64,000 nucleotides of DNA from Vibrio penaeicida. GTDB lineage: Bacteria > Pseudomonadota > Gammaproteobacteria > Enterobacterales > Vibrionaceae. The notes under the pieces are model-generated. The model had not been told where the DNA came from, did not search any database, and saw nothing but the letters and a program-made list of their open reading frames with translations. This document shows positions 1 through 8,339 of the stretch, one piece after another; positions within the stretch are counted from its first letter, which is position 1; each line of letters opens with the position of its first letter. The DNA lies in contig NZ_JAUYVM010000020.1 in the NCBI RefSeq assembly GCF_030689305.1, positions 39,788-103,787 of the forward strand, given 5' to 3'. A program made the position numbers and the translations under genes.

Positions 1-1
1 G

Positions 2-406
2 TACCACTCCGACCTTCTTTTTTTAGGGCACCAAACTGGTGTTAAAAAAGAGCTCAGTGCACAAGAAAACCTTGAGTTCTATATGAACGTCCATCAAGGA
101 TTGAAGGACAAAAAAGCATTATGGAAAGCGTTAGCTCAAGTCGGTCTTGCAGGAAGAGAAGACATACCAGTTGGTAAATTGTCAGCAGGGCAACAAAGGC
201 GAGTAGCATTAGCAAGACTATGGCTTAGCGATCACCCTCTTTGGGTATTGGATGAGCCGCTAACGGCTATCGATAAGCAGGGTGTTAAAGTACTAGAATC
301 GCTGTTTGTCTCTCATGCGCAAAAAGGAGGGATGGTGCTCTTAACCACTCACCAAGATATGTTCGTAAACAACCCTCTTCTCAGAAAAATTAAATTGGGC
401 GAGTAG
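2..406 (+). CDS. ccmA: Haem exporter ATP-binding protein CcmA (3' part)
   Basis: ATP-binding subunit of the CcmAB(CD) complex, which drives release of haem-loaded CcmE during cytochrome c maturation at the inner membrane. The frame is open from base 2, so about 134 of the usual roughly 205 residues are present and the Walker A part lies before the window. Visible are the ABC signature LSAGQQRR, the Walker B stretch LWVLDEPLTAID and the H-loop in TTHQD. The stop is followed three bases later by ccmB, as in the standard ccm operon. Identity rests on these motifs plus the complete ccmB-I set downstream. Confidence 0.95.
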   Translation, partial: YHSDLLFLGHQTGVKKELSAQENLEFYMNVHQGLKDKKALWKALAQVGLAGREDIPVGKLSAGQQRRVALARLWLSDHPLWVLDEPLTAIDKQGVKVLESLFVSHAQKGGMVLLTTHQDMFVNNPLLRKIKLGE

Positions 407-409
407 TCA

Positions 410-1078
410 ATGACTGGAGCAATGATATCAATAATCAGACGTGAACTACTCATAGCCTTTCGACGTCAGGCCGACATTCTCAATCCACTTTGGTTTTTCA
501 TTATTGTCGTTACGTTATTTCCTTTAAGTATCGGTCCTGAGCCAAATTTACTTGCAAGAATATCATCCGGCGTGGTATGGGTTGCAGCGCTATTGTCTGC
601 ATTACTGTCATTAGAAAGACTCTTTCGAGATGATTTTCAAGACGGAGCACTGGAACAGATGATGCTGATGCCTGTCCCTTTGCCGTTGGCGGTGATGGCA
701 AAAGTCATAGCGCATTGGATTTTAACTGGAGTGCCTCTGATACTCATTAGTCCTTTGTTGGCAATCTTATTGTCTCTAGACTTTAATACTTGGAGTGCTG
801 TGGTTTTAACGCTGCTAGTGGGGACGCCAACATTAAGTTTCATTGGAGCAATAGGTGTCGCACTTACCGTTGGATTACAGAAAGGTGGCGTTCTTTTGAG
901 TTTACTCGTATTGCCTCTGTATATTCCGATACTGATTTTTGCCACCTCAGCGATAGATGCAGCTGGTTTGGGGGTAGCGTACAACGGTCAAATTGCCATA
1001 CTGGGGGCAATGTTGGCTGGCGCGGCAACACTGACGCCTTTTGCAATAGGTGCATCATTACGCATAAGCGTCAATTGA
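410..1078 (+). CDS. ccmB: Haem exporter membrane protein CcmB
   Basis: Integral membrane partner of CcmA, 222 residues, with about six hydrophobic segments. The N-terminal stretch after the first few residues (RRELLIAFRRQADILNPLWFF) and the FRDDFQDGALEQ segment are typical of the family. An alternative ATG twelve bases downstream (422) would remove only MTGA; the first ATG is kept because it sits directly after the ccmA stop, although neither has a strong Shine-Dalgarno sequence. It is followed by a 154-base gap before ccmC, the only sizeable gap inside the operon. Confidence 0.95.
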   Translation: MTGAMISIIRRELLIAFRRQADILNPLWFFIIVVTLFPLSIGPEPNLLARISSGVVWVAALLSALLSLERLFRDDFQDGALEQMMLMPVPLPLAVMAKVIAHWILTGVPLILISPLLAILLSLDFNTWSAVVLTLLVGTPTLSFIGAIGVALTVGLQKGGVLLSLLVLPLYIPILIFATSAIDAAGLGVAYNGQIAILGAMLAGAATLTPFAIGASLRISVN

Positions 1079-1232
1079 TATTGAACAAGTTTTTTTAGTT
1101 AACATTCCGTTAAAGTGTCAGGAATGTGCTACAGCTTTTTAAGTAACACATATAGATAATTAATATTACAACTTCCAAAGACCTAACCGTCTTAAAAAAG
1201 GAAGCCCTAGAAGTAAGAGTGAGACCTTAACC

Positions 1233-1985
1233 ATGTGGAAATGGCTACATCCCTATGCCAAGCCCGAGAAAGCCTACCGGCTAAGCGATAAGCTTTTGCC
1301 CTGGTTTTCCCTCTTGGCCGCAGTCTTTTTAGTCTCTGGTACCATCTGGGGGTTAGCGTATGCGCCTTCTGATTATCAACAAGGAGACAGTTTCCGGATC
1401 ATCTACATTCACGTTCCTTCGGCGATTTGGTCGATGGGTGTGTATATGTCGATGGCAATCGCAGCCTTTATTGGTCTTGTTTGGCAATTACGTTTGTCGG
1501 ATATGGCAGCAGCGGCAATGGCACCTATTGGGGCCGTATACACCTTTATTGCACTGGTTACTGGTGCGGTATGGGGTAAGCCAATGTGGGGCACATGGTG
1601 GGTATGGGATGCACGATTAACTTCTGAATTGATTCTTCTATTTTTATACCTTGGCGTAATCGCACTTTATCACGCATTTGATGACCAAAAAACAGGCGCT
1701 AAAGCCGCCGGTATTCTGGCCATTGTAGGTGTGATTAACCTTCCGATCATTCATTTTTCTGTTGAGTGGTGGAATACCTTGCACCAAGGCGCAACGATCA
1801 CCAAATTCGCCAAACCATCTATATCCAACGATATGCTTTGGCCGTTGCTGTTGAATATTTTGGGGTTCGCTTTTTTCTTCGGCGCAGTGACAATGATCCG
1901 ATTCAAAAACGAAATTATCAGCAAAGAAAGCCATCGTCCTTGGGTACAAGCTTTGGCGTCGTCTCCAGCCAGTAGTAAGGAGTAG
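1233..1985 (+). CDS. ccmC: Haem-handling membrane protein CcmC
   Basis: Transfers haem to CcmE on the periplasmic side. The 250-residue protein has about six membrane segments and the tryptophan-rich motif WGTWWVWDARLTSE, with flanking conserved histidines such as the one in IIYIHVPSAIWSMG. It is followed by ccmD after three bases. The 154 bases upstream hold no gene, only a short 7-bp inverted repeat (ACATTCC/GGAATGT near 1102-1127) with no T-run, so an internal promoter or processing site is possible but not shown. Confidence 0.96.
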   Translation: MWKWLHPYAKPEKAYRLSDKLLPWFSLLAAVFLVSGTIWGLAYAPSDYQQGDSFRIIYIHVPSAIWSMGVYMSMAIAAFIGLVWQLRLSDMAAAAMAPIGAVYTFIALVTGAVWGKPMWGTWWVWDARLTSELILLFLYLGVIALYHAFDDQKTGAKAAGILAIVGVINLPIIHFSVEWWNTLHQGATITKFAKPSISNDMLWPLLLNILGFAFFFGAVTMIRFKNEIISKESHRPWVQALASSPASSKE

Positions 1986-1988
1986 ACA

Positions 1989-2195
1989 ATGCATTTTGAA
2001 TCTATCAGTGATTTTTTCGCCATGGGTGGCTACGCGTCCTATGTATGGGGTGCATTTGGTATTACGTTTCTTTCCATGTTGATTCTGCTGTTTAGTAGCA
2101 TCAAGCGCGGTAGGAATCTAATGAATGAAGTGAATGCCAAGATCGATCGCCAAGCGCGAATTGATGCCGCTAAGAATTTGGAGAACACCCTATGA
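1989..2195 (+). CDS. ccmD: Haem exporter small subunit CcmD
   Basis: Small single-span membrane protein (68 residues) needed for release of holo-CcmE from the CcmABC complex. The N-terminal region FFAMGGYASYVWGAFGITF and the following hydrophobic helix are typical. The C-terminal half is basic and cytoplasmic. Its end overlaps the ccmE start (ATGA-type coupling at 2192-2195). Confidence 0.92.
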   Translation: MHFESISDFFAMGGYASYVWGAFGITFLSMLILLFSSIKRGRNLMNEVNAKIDRQARIDAAKNLENTL

Positions 2196-2677
2196 ATCCA
2201 AGACGTAAAAAGAGGCTCGGTCTTGTTCTTGCCCTTGTATTTGGCTTAAGTGCCACTATTGGTTTGATGCTGTATGCCTTAAACCAGAATATGGATCTAT
2301 TCTACACACCAACTGAGCTTGTTAATGGTAAGCCAGACGGTTCAAAACCCGAAGTCGGTCAGCGCCTAAGAATCGGAGGAATGGTCGTAAAAGGTTCTGT
2401 TTCTCGCGACTCTCAGTCACTAAGAGTGCAGTTTGATCTGGCTGATGTTGGTCCAAAAGTCACGATTTTGTACGACGGAATTCTTCCGGATCTGTTCCGT
2501 GAAGGGCAGGGTATTGTTGCACAAGGAGTCTTAAAAGATGCTACGACGATCGAAGCATTTGAGGTCTTAGCGAAACATGACGAAGAGTACATGCCACCGG
2601 AAATTGCAGAAGCGATGAAGAAAGTGCATGAACCTTTGGAATATACAGATACACAAAAATCGGAGAGCACACAATGA
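2192..2677 (+). CDS. ccmE: Periplasmic haem chaperone CcmE
   Basis: Membrane-anchored chaperone that carries haem covalently to the CcmFGH ligation system. It has an N-terminal signal anchor (about residues 9-29), the beta-barrel core with LRIGGMVVKGSV, and the haem-binding histidine in AKHDEEYMPPE. By my count this is His129, with Tyr133 four residues on, matching the family HxxxY arrangement. 161 residues is a usual length. It overlaps both ccmD and ccmF by a few bases, so translation is probably coupled. Confidence 0.97.
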   Translation: MNPRRKKRLGLVLALVFGLSATIGLMLYALNQNMDLFYTPTELVNGKPDGSKPEVGQRLRIGGMVVKGSVSRDSQSLRVQFDLADVGPKVTILYDGILPDLFREGQGIVAQGVLKDATTIEAFEVLAKHDEEYMPPEIAEAMKKVHEPLEYTDTQKSESTQ

Positions 2678-4650
2678 TCGCTGAATTTGGCCATTTTGCT
2701 CTAATAGTGTCTCTTGGCTTTGCGGTATTGCTAAGCCTACTCCCTCTGGTTGGTGCATCAAAAAACAATATCACACTAATGAACACCGCAAGACCGTTGT
2801 CTTGGGGAATGTTCTTACTCATTCTCGTCTCCTTTTTTGTGCTTCTTTGGGCGTTTTATACCAATGATTTTACCCTTACGTATGTTGCAACTAACTCAAA
2901 TAGTTTGCTTCCTTGGTATTACCGCCTAACCGCTGTATGGGGAGCTCACGAAGGTTCACTGCTTTTGTGGGTATTGATTCAAGCAGCGTGGACGGTTGCG
3001 GTTGCGACATTTAGCCGAGGAATGCCACAAGAATCGGTTGCACGCGTTTTAGCCGTAATGGGAATGATCACAGTAGGATTCCTGCTGTTTATCATCGTTA
3101 CTTCAAACCCATTTCTTCGCACATTGCCATTTTTTCCTGTTGATGGGCGTGATTTAAACCCTCTGCTTCAAGATCCAGGCTTAATCATTCACCCGCCGAT
3201 GCTTTATATGGGTTATGTCGGTTTTTCAGTCGCGTTTTCTTTCGCGATTGCATCTTTGATGACCGGACGGTTAGATACCGCTTGGGCACGTTGGTCGAGA
3301 CCATGGACAACAGCCGCTTGGCTATTTTTAACTTTAGGTATCGCATTGGGGTCTTGGTGGGCTTATTACGAACTTGGCTGGGGTGGCTGGTGGTTCTGGG
3401 ATCCGGTAGAAAATGCCTCTTTCATGCCTTGGTTAGCTGGCACAGCGTTGATGCACTCGCTGGCAGTAACGGAAAAACGTGGAACATTTAAGGCATGGAC
3501 GGTGCTATTAGCGATCTCTGCATTCTCACTCAGTTTGCTAGGCACATTCCTTGTACGTTCAGGTATTTTGGTCTCGGTGCATGCGTTTGCGTCCGATCCC
3601 GCTCGCGGCATGTTCATCTTAGGGTTCTTGGTGTTCATTATCGGCGGTTCGTTACTGCTGTTTGCGCTGAAAGGCTCATCTGTCCGTGTTCGTGGTAGTT
3701 TCGCTTTGTTCTCCCGTGAGAATGCGCTACTTGCTAACAACGTTATTCTCATTGCTGCTTTGGTGGTTGTACTTGTAGGTACATTACTTCCTTTAGTCCA
3801 TAAGCAATTGGGTTTGGGTTCTGTTTCTATCGGTGCACCTTTCTTCAACATGTTGTTTACTTGGTTGATGGTGCCGTTTGCGTTTTTGTTGGGCATAGGT
3901 CCTCTAATACGATGGAAGCGTGACGATCTTAGTAGCCTCAAAAAGCCGATGGCAGTGTCAGGCATCATCTCTTTAGTGCTTGGTGCAATATTTGTATTCC
4001 TTCTCGCGGATACCTTTGAAGCGCTGGCTTACCTAGGCTGGGTGATGGCGATTTGGATTATCGCGATGCATGGTTTCGAATTGCATCAAAGAGCCACTCA
4101 CCGACACAGCTTTAGTGTGGGAATTAAAAAGCTCCAACGCAGCCATTGGGCGATGATGCTTGGTCATATTGGCATGGCGATTACCGTGATCGGTATTGCT
4201 ATGGTGCAAAATTACAGCATTGAGCGTGATGTGCGCCTAGCACCTGGAGAAAACTTCCAAATCCAAGGGTATAACTTCTATTTCCAAGGGTTACGCGACA
4301 ACGACGGACCAAACTACGATGGTTATATCGCGGATTTTGAAATCACGAAAGATGGTCAGTTTGTTAATGTTCTTCATGCAGAAAAGCGTTTTTACAACAC
4401 GGCAAAATCCATGATGACAGAAGCAGCGATAGATCGTGGCGTCACACGTGATTTGTATATCGCAATGGGTGAAAGGCTAGATGATGGCGATGCTTGGGCC
4501 GTCCGTATTTATTATAAACCTTTTGTTCGGTGGATTTGGCTTGGTAGTTTATTCATGACCTTTGGTGGCATCGTGGCAATCAGTGATAAGCGATATCGTT
4601 TCCGCAAGCCTTCAAAAGTAGCGGCAGAGCTGAAAGAGAAGGAAGCCTAA
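2674..4650 (+). CDS. ccmF: Haem lyase subunit CcmF
   Basis: Large polytopic subunit (658 residues) of the cytochrome c haem lyase. It shows the WWD-type motif GWGGWWFWDPVENASFMPW around residues 234-252 and many membrane segments, plus a periplasmic domain before the last helix (LAPGENFQIQGYNFYFQG). CcmF docks with CcmH and holo-CcmE to attach haem to CxxCH motifs. The start overlaps the ccmE stop, and ccmG begins on the base after its stop, so it lies in one transcript with its partners. Confidence 0.97.
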   Translation: MIAEFGHFALIVSLGFAVLLSLLPLVGASKNNITLMNTARPLSWGMFLLILVSFFVLLWAFYTNDFTLTYVATNSNSLLPWYYRLTAVWGAHEGSLLLWVLIQAAWTVAVATFSRGMPQESVARVLAVMGMITVGFLLFIIVTSNPFLRTLPFFPVDGRDLNPLLQDPGLIIHPPMLYMGYVGFSVAFSFAIASLMTGRLDTAWARWSRPWTTAAWLFLTLGIALGSWWAYYELGWGGWWFWDPVENASFMPWLAGTALMHSLAVTEKRGTFKAWTVLLAISAFSLSLLGTFLVRSGILVSVHAFASDPARGMFILGFLVFIIGGSLLLFALKGSSVRVRGSFALFSRENALLANNVILIAALVVVLVGTLLPLVHKQLGLGSVSIGAPFFNMLFTWLMVPFAFLLGIGPLIRWKRDDLSSLKKPMAVSGIISLVLGAIFVFLLADTFEALAYLGWVMAIWIIAMHGFELHQRATHRHSFSVGIKKLQRSHWAMMLGHIGMAITVIGIAMVQNYSIERDVRLAPGENFQIQGYNFYFQGLRDNDGPNYDGYIADFEITKDGQFVNVLHAEKRFYNTAKSMMTEAAIDRGVTRDLYIAMGERLDDGDAWAVRIYYKPFVRWIWLGSLFMTFGGIVAISDKRYRFRKPSKVAAELKEKEA

Positions 4651-5205
4651 ATGAATCGGAATATACTTTTTGCTCCACTGGCTTTCTTTTTGATACTGGT
4701 CGCGGTGTTTGCAACTCAGTTAAGCCGCAATGCGGGCGGGGACGACCCAACAAAATTAGAGTCAGTATTGATTGGTCAGCCTGTTCCCAAGTTTAAGCTT
4801 GAAGACTTAGCCGAACCCGGTCGATTGTATGAACAAAACATCTTTGTCGGAGAACCATTGCTTATTAACGTATGGGCAACTTGGTGTCCGACATGCTATG
4901 CCGAGCATAAATACCTAAATGAGCTAGCAGCTAACGGCGTGAAGATTATTGGTCTTAACTACAAAGATAACCGTGAAAAAGCAGTTCAATGGCTAAATGA
5001 GTTGGGCAACCCTTATTTGATCAGCTTGTTTGATGGTAACGGTATGCTTGGATTGGACTTAGGCGTTTACGGCGCACCAGAAACCTATATCGTTGATGCG
5101 AATGGTGTTATTCAGTATCGACACGTTGGCGATGTAAACGTGAAAAATTGGAAAGAAACATTGCAGCCAATTTATCAGCGTTTAGTGGAGGAGTCTGCGA
5201 AATGA
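4651..5205 (+). CDS. ccmG: Thiol:disulfide interchange protein CcmG/DsbE
   Basis: Periplasm-facing thioredoxin-fold reductase that keeps apocytochrome cysteines reduced for haem attachment. One N-terminal membrane anchor (about residues 5-22) is followed by the active site WCPTC at Cys79 and Cys82 and the cis-proline region GVYGAPETY. The 184-residue length is usual. The stop overlaps the ccmH start as ATGA. Confidence 0.96.
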   Translation: MNRNILFAPLAFFLILVAVFATQLSRNAGGDDPTKLESVLIGQPVPKFKLEDLAEPGRLYEQNIFVGEPLLINVWATWCPTCYAEHKYLNELAANGVKIIGLNYKDNREKAVQWLNELGNPYLISLFDGNGMLGLDLGVYGAPETYIVDANGVIQYRHVGDVNVKNWKETLQPIYQRLVEESAK

Positions 5206-5696
5206 TTAAGCAATTACGCAGTGTATTCCTTGCTATCGCTTTGTTCGCCTTACCTACATTGGCTAGCATAGAAATATACGAGTTTGATTCTGTTGAGCAG
5301 GAACAGCTATTCAAAGAACTGGGGCACACGTTGCGTTGCCCTAAGTGTCAAAACAACTCCATTGGCGATTCTAACGCCGCCCTAGCGCAAGATCTCCGCC
5401 TGAAAGTCTATGAGATGCTGAAAGAAGGCAAAACGGAGCAGGAAATCATCGACTACATGATCGCCCGCTATGGAAACTTTGTTACCTACAACCCGCCGAT
5501 TACGGTGGTTACATCTATATTGTGGGTCGGACCCATTGGTGTATTGGTCATTGGCTTTGGGTTTATCATTTTGAGAAGCCGTCGTAAGCCCTCCCGTCAA
5601 GATTCCGTGAAATCTGAAGACTGGGACGCAGAAAAAGAAGCACAGCTACAATCTTTACTCAAAGAAGAATCGGAAACGGGAGATGAGCGAAAATGA
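5202..5696 (+). CDS. ccmH: Cytochrome c-type biogenesis protein CcmH
   Basis: Thiol-active haem lyase subunit that presents the apocytochrome. It has a signal sequence ending near residue 22, the redox motif LRCPKCQN (Cys46 and Cys49), then a membrane helix at about residues 105-123 and a short cytoplasmic tail. I start it at the ATG at 5202, which overlaps the ccmG stop and gives 164 residues with a proper signal peptide. An in-frame start at 5148 would add 18 residues inside ccmG and spoil the signal. Confidence 0.95.
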   Translation: MIKQLRSVFLAIALFALPTLASIEIYEFDSVEQEQLFKELGHTLRCPKCQNNSIGDSNAALAQDLRLKVYEMLKEGKTEQEIIDYMIARYGNFVTYNPPITVVTSILWVGPIGVLVIGFGFIILRSRRKPSRQDSVKSEDWDAEKEAQLQSLLKEESETGDERK

Positions 5697-6913
5697 CTTT
5701 TTTCTGGATAGCTACAGCCGTTATCATTGCTATCTCTAGCGTGCTTATTGCTTTTCCGTTAGTCCAGCGACGTGCTGTTGATGACGACGCACGACGTGAC
5801 GAACTGAATAAAGCGTTCTACAAAGATCGTTTAGATGAGCTAGAAGAAGAAGCAAAAGAAGGGTTAGTCGAAAATCAAGAAGATTTGATTGCGGATCTAA
5901 AGCAAACGCTGCTAGACGATGTTCCTAAAGCCAAGAAAAATGAAGCGACAACTCAGATTTCGACAATGGCCGTCGCCATTCCGTCGGTATTATTTGTTGC
6001 TGCGTTGTCCTACGGGATGTATTACCAATTTGGCGGTTCTCAGAAAGTGGTGGATTGGCATCAAGCTGAGAGTAACCTTCCTGCTCTTACCAAGAAGCTG
6101 ATGTCGCCAGAAGGTCAAGCGCTCACAGAAGATGAGATGCAGGATTTGACACTCGCTCTTCGCACTCGCTTGCATCATCAACCAGACGACTCAACTGGTT
6201 GGATGCTTTTAGGGCGTATTGCATTGGCAAATAGAGATGTGACCACAGCGATAGGCGCTATGAAAAAAGCGTATCGTATTGAACCTAAAGATTCCGATAT
6301 TCAATTAGGTTATGCGCAAGCTTTAATGCTTTCATCTGATGAAGTGGATCAGAATAAGGCACGCTCCTTGTTACACCGATTAGTTAAACAAGATCGAGTC
6401 GATTTACGAGTTCTTTCACTGCTAGCGTTTGATTCTTTTGAGCGTAGTGATTACGCGGCAGCCATACGTTATTGGGGGGCAATGCAACAAATGATTGGTC
6501 CACAAGATAACCGTTATGAAATGTTGGGTCGCAGTATTCAAAACGCAAAACTTAAATTGGGAGAAACCACTGCGGTTGCAGGTAAATCAGTTCAAGTCAG
6601 TATTGCGTTAGCTGATGAAGTGAACCCTGATCCTAATGCTGTCTTGATCGTATCAGTTCACAGAGCGGATGGTAGCCCTATGCCAGTCGCTGCTGCGCGT
6701 TACCCACTAGGGTCTTTTCCTAGAACAGTCGTACTTGATGACGGAAATAGCATGATACAAGGCATTAAACTATCGAGCTTAGATGAGCTTGTAGTGAAAG
6801 CCAGAATTGATGCTGATGGCAATGTTGCCAGCAGAGACGGTGATTGGCATGGTCAAAGTGACATTGCTAAATTAGGTGATAATGTTGCTTTAACTATAGA
6901 TAAACGTTATTAA
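5693..6913 (+). CDS. ccmI: Cytochrome c biogenesis protein CcmI (TPR)
   Basis: Membrane-anchored apocytochrome chaperone with TPR repeats, the last gene of the ccm operon. The 406-residue protein has two membrane helices (about residues 1-23 and 92-110), a charged cytoplasmic loop (DDARRDELNKAFYKDRLDELEEE) typical of CcmI/CycH, TPR repeats at about 150-270 (TGWMLLGRIALANRDVTTAIGAMKKAYRIEP) and a C-terminal beta-rich domain. The start overlaps the ccmH stop. Downstream lie about 100 bases of AT-rich spacer, then a mobile element and a terminator. Confidence 0.94.
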   Translation: MTFFWIATAVIIAISSVLIAFPLVQRRAVDDDARRDELNKAFYKDRLDELEEEAKEGLVENQEDLIADLKQTLLDDVPKAKKNEATTQISTMAVAIPSVLFVAALSYGMYYQFGGSQKVVDWHQAESNLPALTKKLMSPEGQALTEDEMQDLTLALRTRLHHQPDDSTGWMLLGRIALANRDVTTAIGAMKKAYRIEPKDSDIQLGYAQALMLSSDEVDQNKARSLLHRLVKQDRVDLRVLSLLAFDSFERSDYAAAIRYWGAMQQMIGPQDNRYEMLGRSIQNAKLKLGETTAVAGKSVQVSIALADEVNPDPNAVLIVSVHRADGSPMPVAAARYPLGSFPRTVVLDDGNSMIQGIKLSSLDELVVKARIDADGNVASRDGDWHGQSDIAKLGDNVALTIDKRY

Positions 6914-7016
6914 TGGTATTGTTTTGTGTTTGGCGTCGTTATCAATTCAAGTTGATGAATGATATGAAATCATTAGAATAAAGAAAATTACTTGAGTACG
7001 CTAAGAATTGATAATA

Positions 7017-7278
7017 TACCCAAGTGACCTCAAGATGCTGAATTCAGAGCCTCATATTCTGTTCCAGTTCAAGGAGAAGAACGCAGTGGAATGACCAGTC
7101 CTTTCCAAGTTATTTGACGATGAAATGGGAAAGAATATGGGCTCCCAAGGGCGAGTTTAACTGGCTTTCATACTTCGTTACCGATTTTTGATTTAGAATG
7201 ACTAGATCTTCAAATCGGTGTCTTGTCTGGAAGCCAGTTAATTCTCGCTGAACCAAGCACCTTGAGGTGACTTGGGTA
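7017..7278. mobile_element. MITE-like element, full-length copy 1 (262 bp)
   Basis: Non-coding element with near-perfect terminal inverted repeats, TACCCAAGTGACCTCAAG at the left and its complement at the right with one mismatch. It has the same length and recognisably the same interior, in opposite orientation, as the copy at 46670-46931. Shared segments include GACGATGAAATGGGA, CTCCCAAGGGCGAGTTT and AATTCTCGCTGAACC. The left flank is TA; the right flank is TT, so one side of the expected TA duplication has probably mutated. It carries no credible ORF and cannot move by itself. Confidence 0.8.
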
Positions 7279-7280
7279 TT

Positions 7281-7307
7281 AGACCGGCAGAAGCCGGTCT
7301 TTGTTTT
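7281..7307 (+). terminator. Rho-independent terminator, probably of the ccm operon
   Basis: Perfect 8-bp stem AGACCGGC/GCCGGTCT with loop AGAA, followed by TTTGTTTTT. It begins three bases after the mobile element and ends about 12 bases before the mlaA start codon, so the mlaA promoter must lie upstream of it or mlaA depends on readthrough. Confidence 0.8.
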
Positions 7308-7319
7308 TGGTAAAGGACT

Positions 7320-8078
7320 ATGTTGTTGAATAAAGTTAGTTCCTGGCTATTAGTGTTATTAGCCTCTTTTTTAGTCGGTTGCTCCTCTGTACCGGAGGAA
7401 GAACATACCAGTCTTTCTCATCCGAATGACCCGTTTGAAAGCTTTAACCGAACAATGTTTGATATCAACTATGATTATCTGGATCCTTACATTGTTCGCC
7501 CAGTGTCGGTCGCGTATGTTGAAACGGTGCCTAAACCAGTTCGCGGTGGTATTGGTAACTTTCTGGCAAACCTTGATGAGCCAGCCAGTATGGTCAACAA
7601 CCTTTTAATGGGCGAAGGTGAACAAGCGCTTACAAACTTCAATCGCTTTTGGATCAACTCTACATTGGGTCTATTAGGGTTCATTGATGTCGCATCCGCT
7701 GCTGGTATCACACAGCAAGATGACCGTGCGTTCAGTGATATGCTGGGTTACCACGGCGTGGGTCATGGTCCCTATTTTATGGTTCCCGGATACGGACCGA
7801 TAACGTTACGGAAAACAACGGATACTGTTGATGGTATGTATGTTCCGTTGTCTTATTTGAATTTTTGGGCTGGCCTTGGAAAGTGGGCTCTAGAAGGCTT
7901 GGAAAAGCGTTACTTGTTGATTCCACAAGAAGGTACGTTGGAGTCGTCACCGGATCCGTACGCATTGTCTCGTGACGTATACCTACAACGACGCGATTTT
8001 AAAGCGGGAATTACCGAAACAGTAGAAGAAGAGGAAGAAGATTTCCTAGACGACTACTTAGATGAAGAATTTGACTAG
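7320..8078 (+). CDS. mlaA: Phospholipid-binding lipoprotein MlaA (VacJ)
   Basis: Outer membrane lipoprotein that removes mislocalised phospholipids from the outer leaflet and passes them to MlaC for return to the inner membrane. It has a lipoprotein signal with lipobox LVGC (Cys21), then the family region DPFESFNRTMFDINYDYLDPYIVRPV and the MlaA core GHGPYFMVPGYGP. The C-terminus is very acidic (EEEEEDFLDDYLDEEFD). Length 252 residues is usual. A good Shine-Dalgarno sequence (AAAGGA) precedes the start. It is separated from the ccm operon by a mobile element and a terminator. Confidence 0.96.
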   Translation: MLLNKVSSWLLVLLASFLVGCSSVPEEEHTSLSHPNDPFESFNRTMFDINYDYLDPYIVRPVSVAYVETVPKPVRGGIGNFLANLDEPASMVNNLLMGEGEQALTNFNRFWINSTLGLLGFIDVASAAGITQQDDRAFSDMLGYHGVGHGPYFMVPGYGPITLRKTTDTVDGMYVPLSYLNFWAGLGKWALEGLEKRYLLIPQEGTLESSPDPYALSRDVYLQRRDFKAGITETVEEEEEDFLDDYLDEEFD

Positions 8079-8113
8079 ACGACTAATTTGATTAGATGAG
8101 CAGTTTGATTAAG

Positions 8114-8154
8114 CGAAAACCAAGCAATTCTCGCTAAACCTAGTATCTTGGGTA
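8114..8154. mobile_element. Truncated remnant of the MITE-like element
   Basis: About 41 bases matching one end of the family: AAAACCAAGCAATTCTCGCT followed by a degenerate end CTTGGGTA and a TA. The middle and other end are missing. It lies between mlaA and its terminator. Confidence 0.6.
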
Positions 8155-8173
8155 TACAGACATCACAAATTTG

Positions 8174-8204
8174 AAAGCCTGACGATAAATCGTCAGGCTT
8201 TTTT
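8174..8204 (+). terminator. Terminator downstream of mlaA
   Basis: 11-bp stem AAAGCCTGACG/CGTCAGGCTTT with a six-base loop, followed by a T-rich run. It ends mlaA transcription. The next gene starts about 136 bases on. Confidence 0.85.
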
Positions 8205-8339
8205 CTTTTTGAACCGTCGTATACCAAGGAATCTCATTGTCGGATCAAAAACCTCTCTATACTCACCTAAAAGTAGAGTAAATCTCGGGTACAGATCTTT
8301 GATCATATTAAAGTTAGATAACCCAAAAACAGGAAGCGT

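Noticed and set aside
637..984. Overlapping minus-strand frame opposite ccmB
   Set aside because: It lies wholly inside a confident gene and has no protein-family features.
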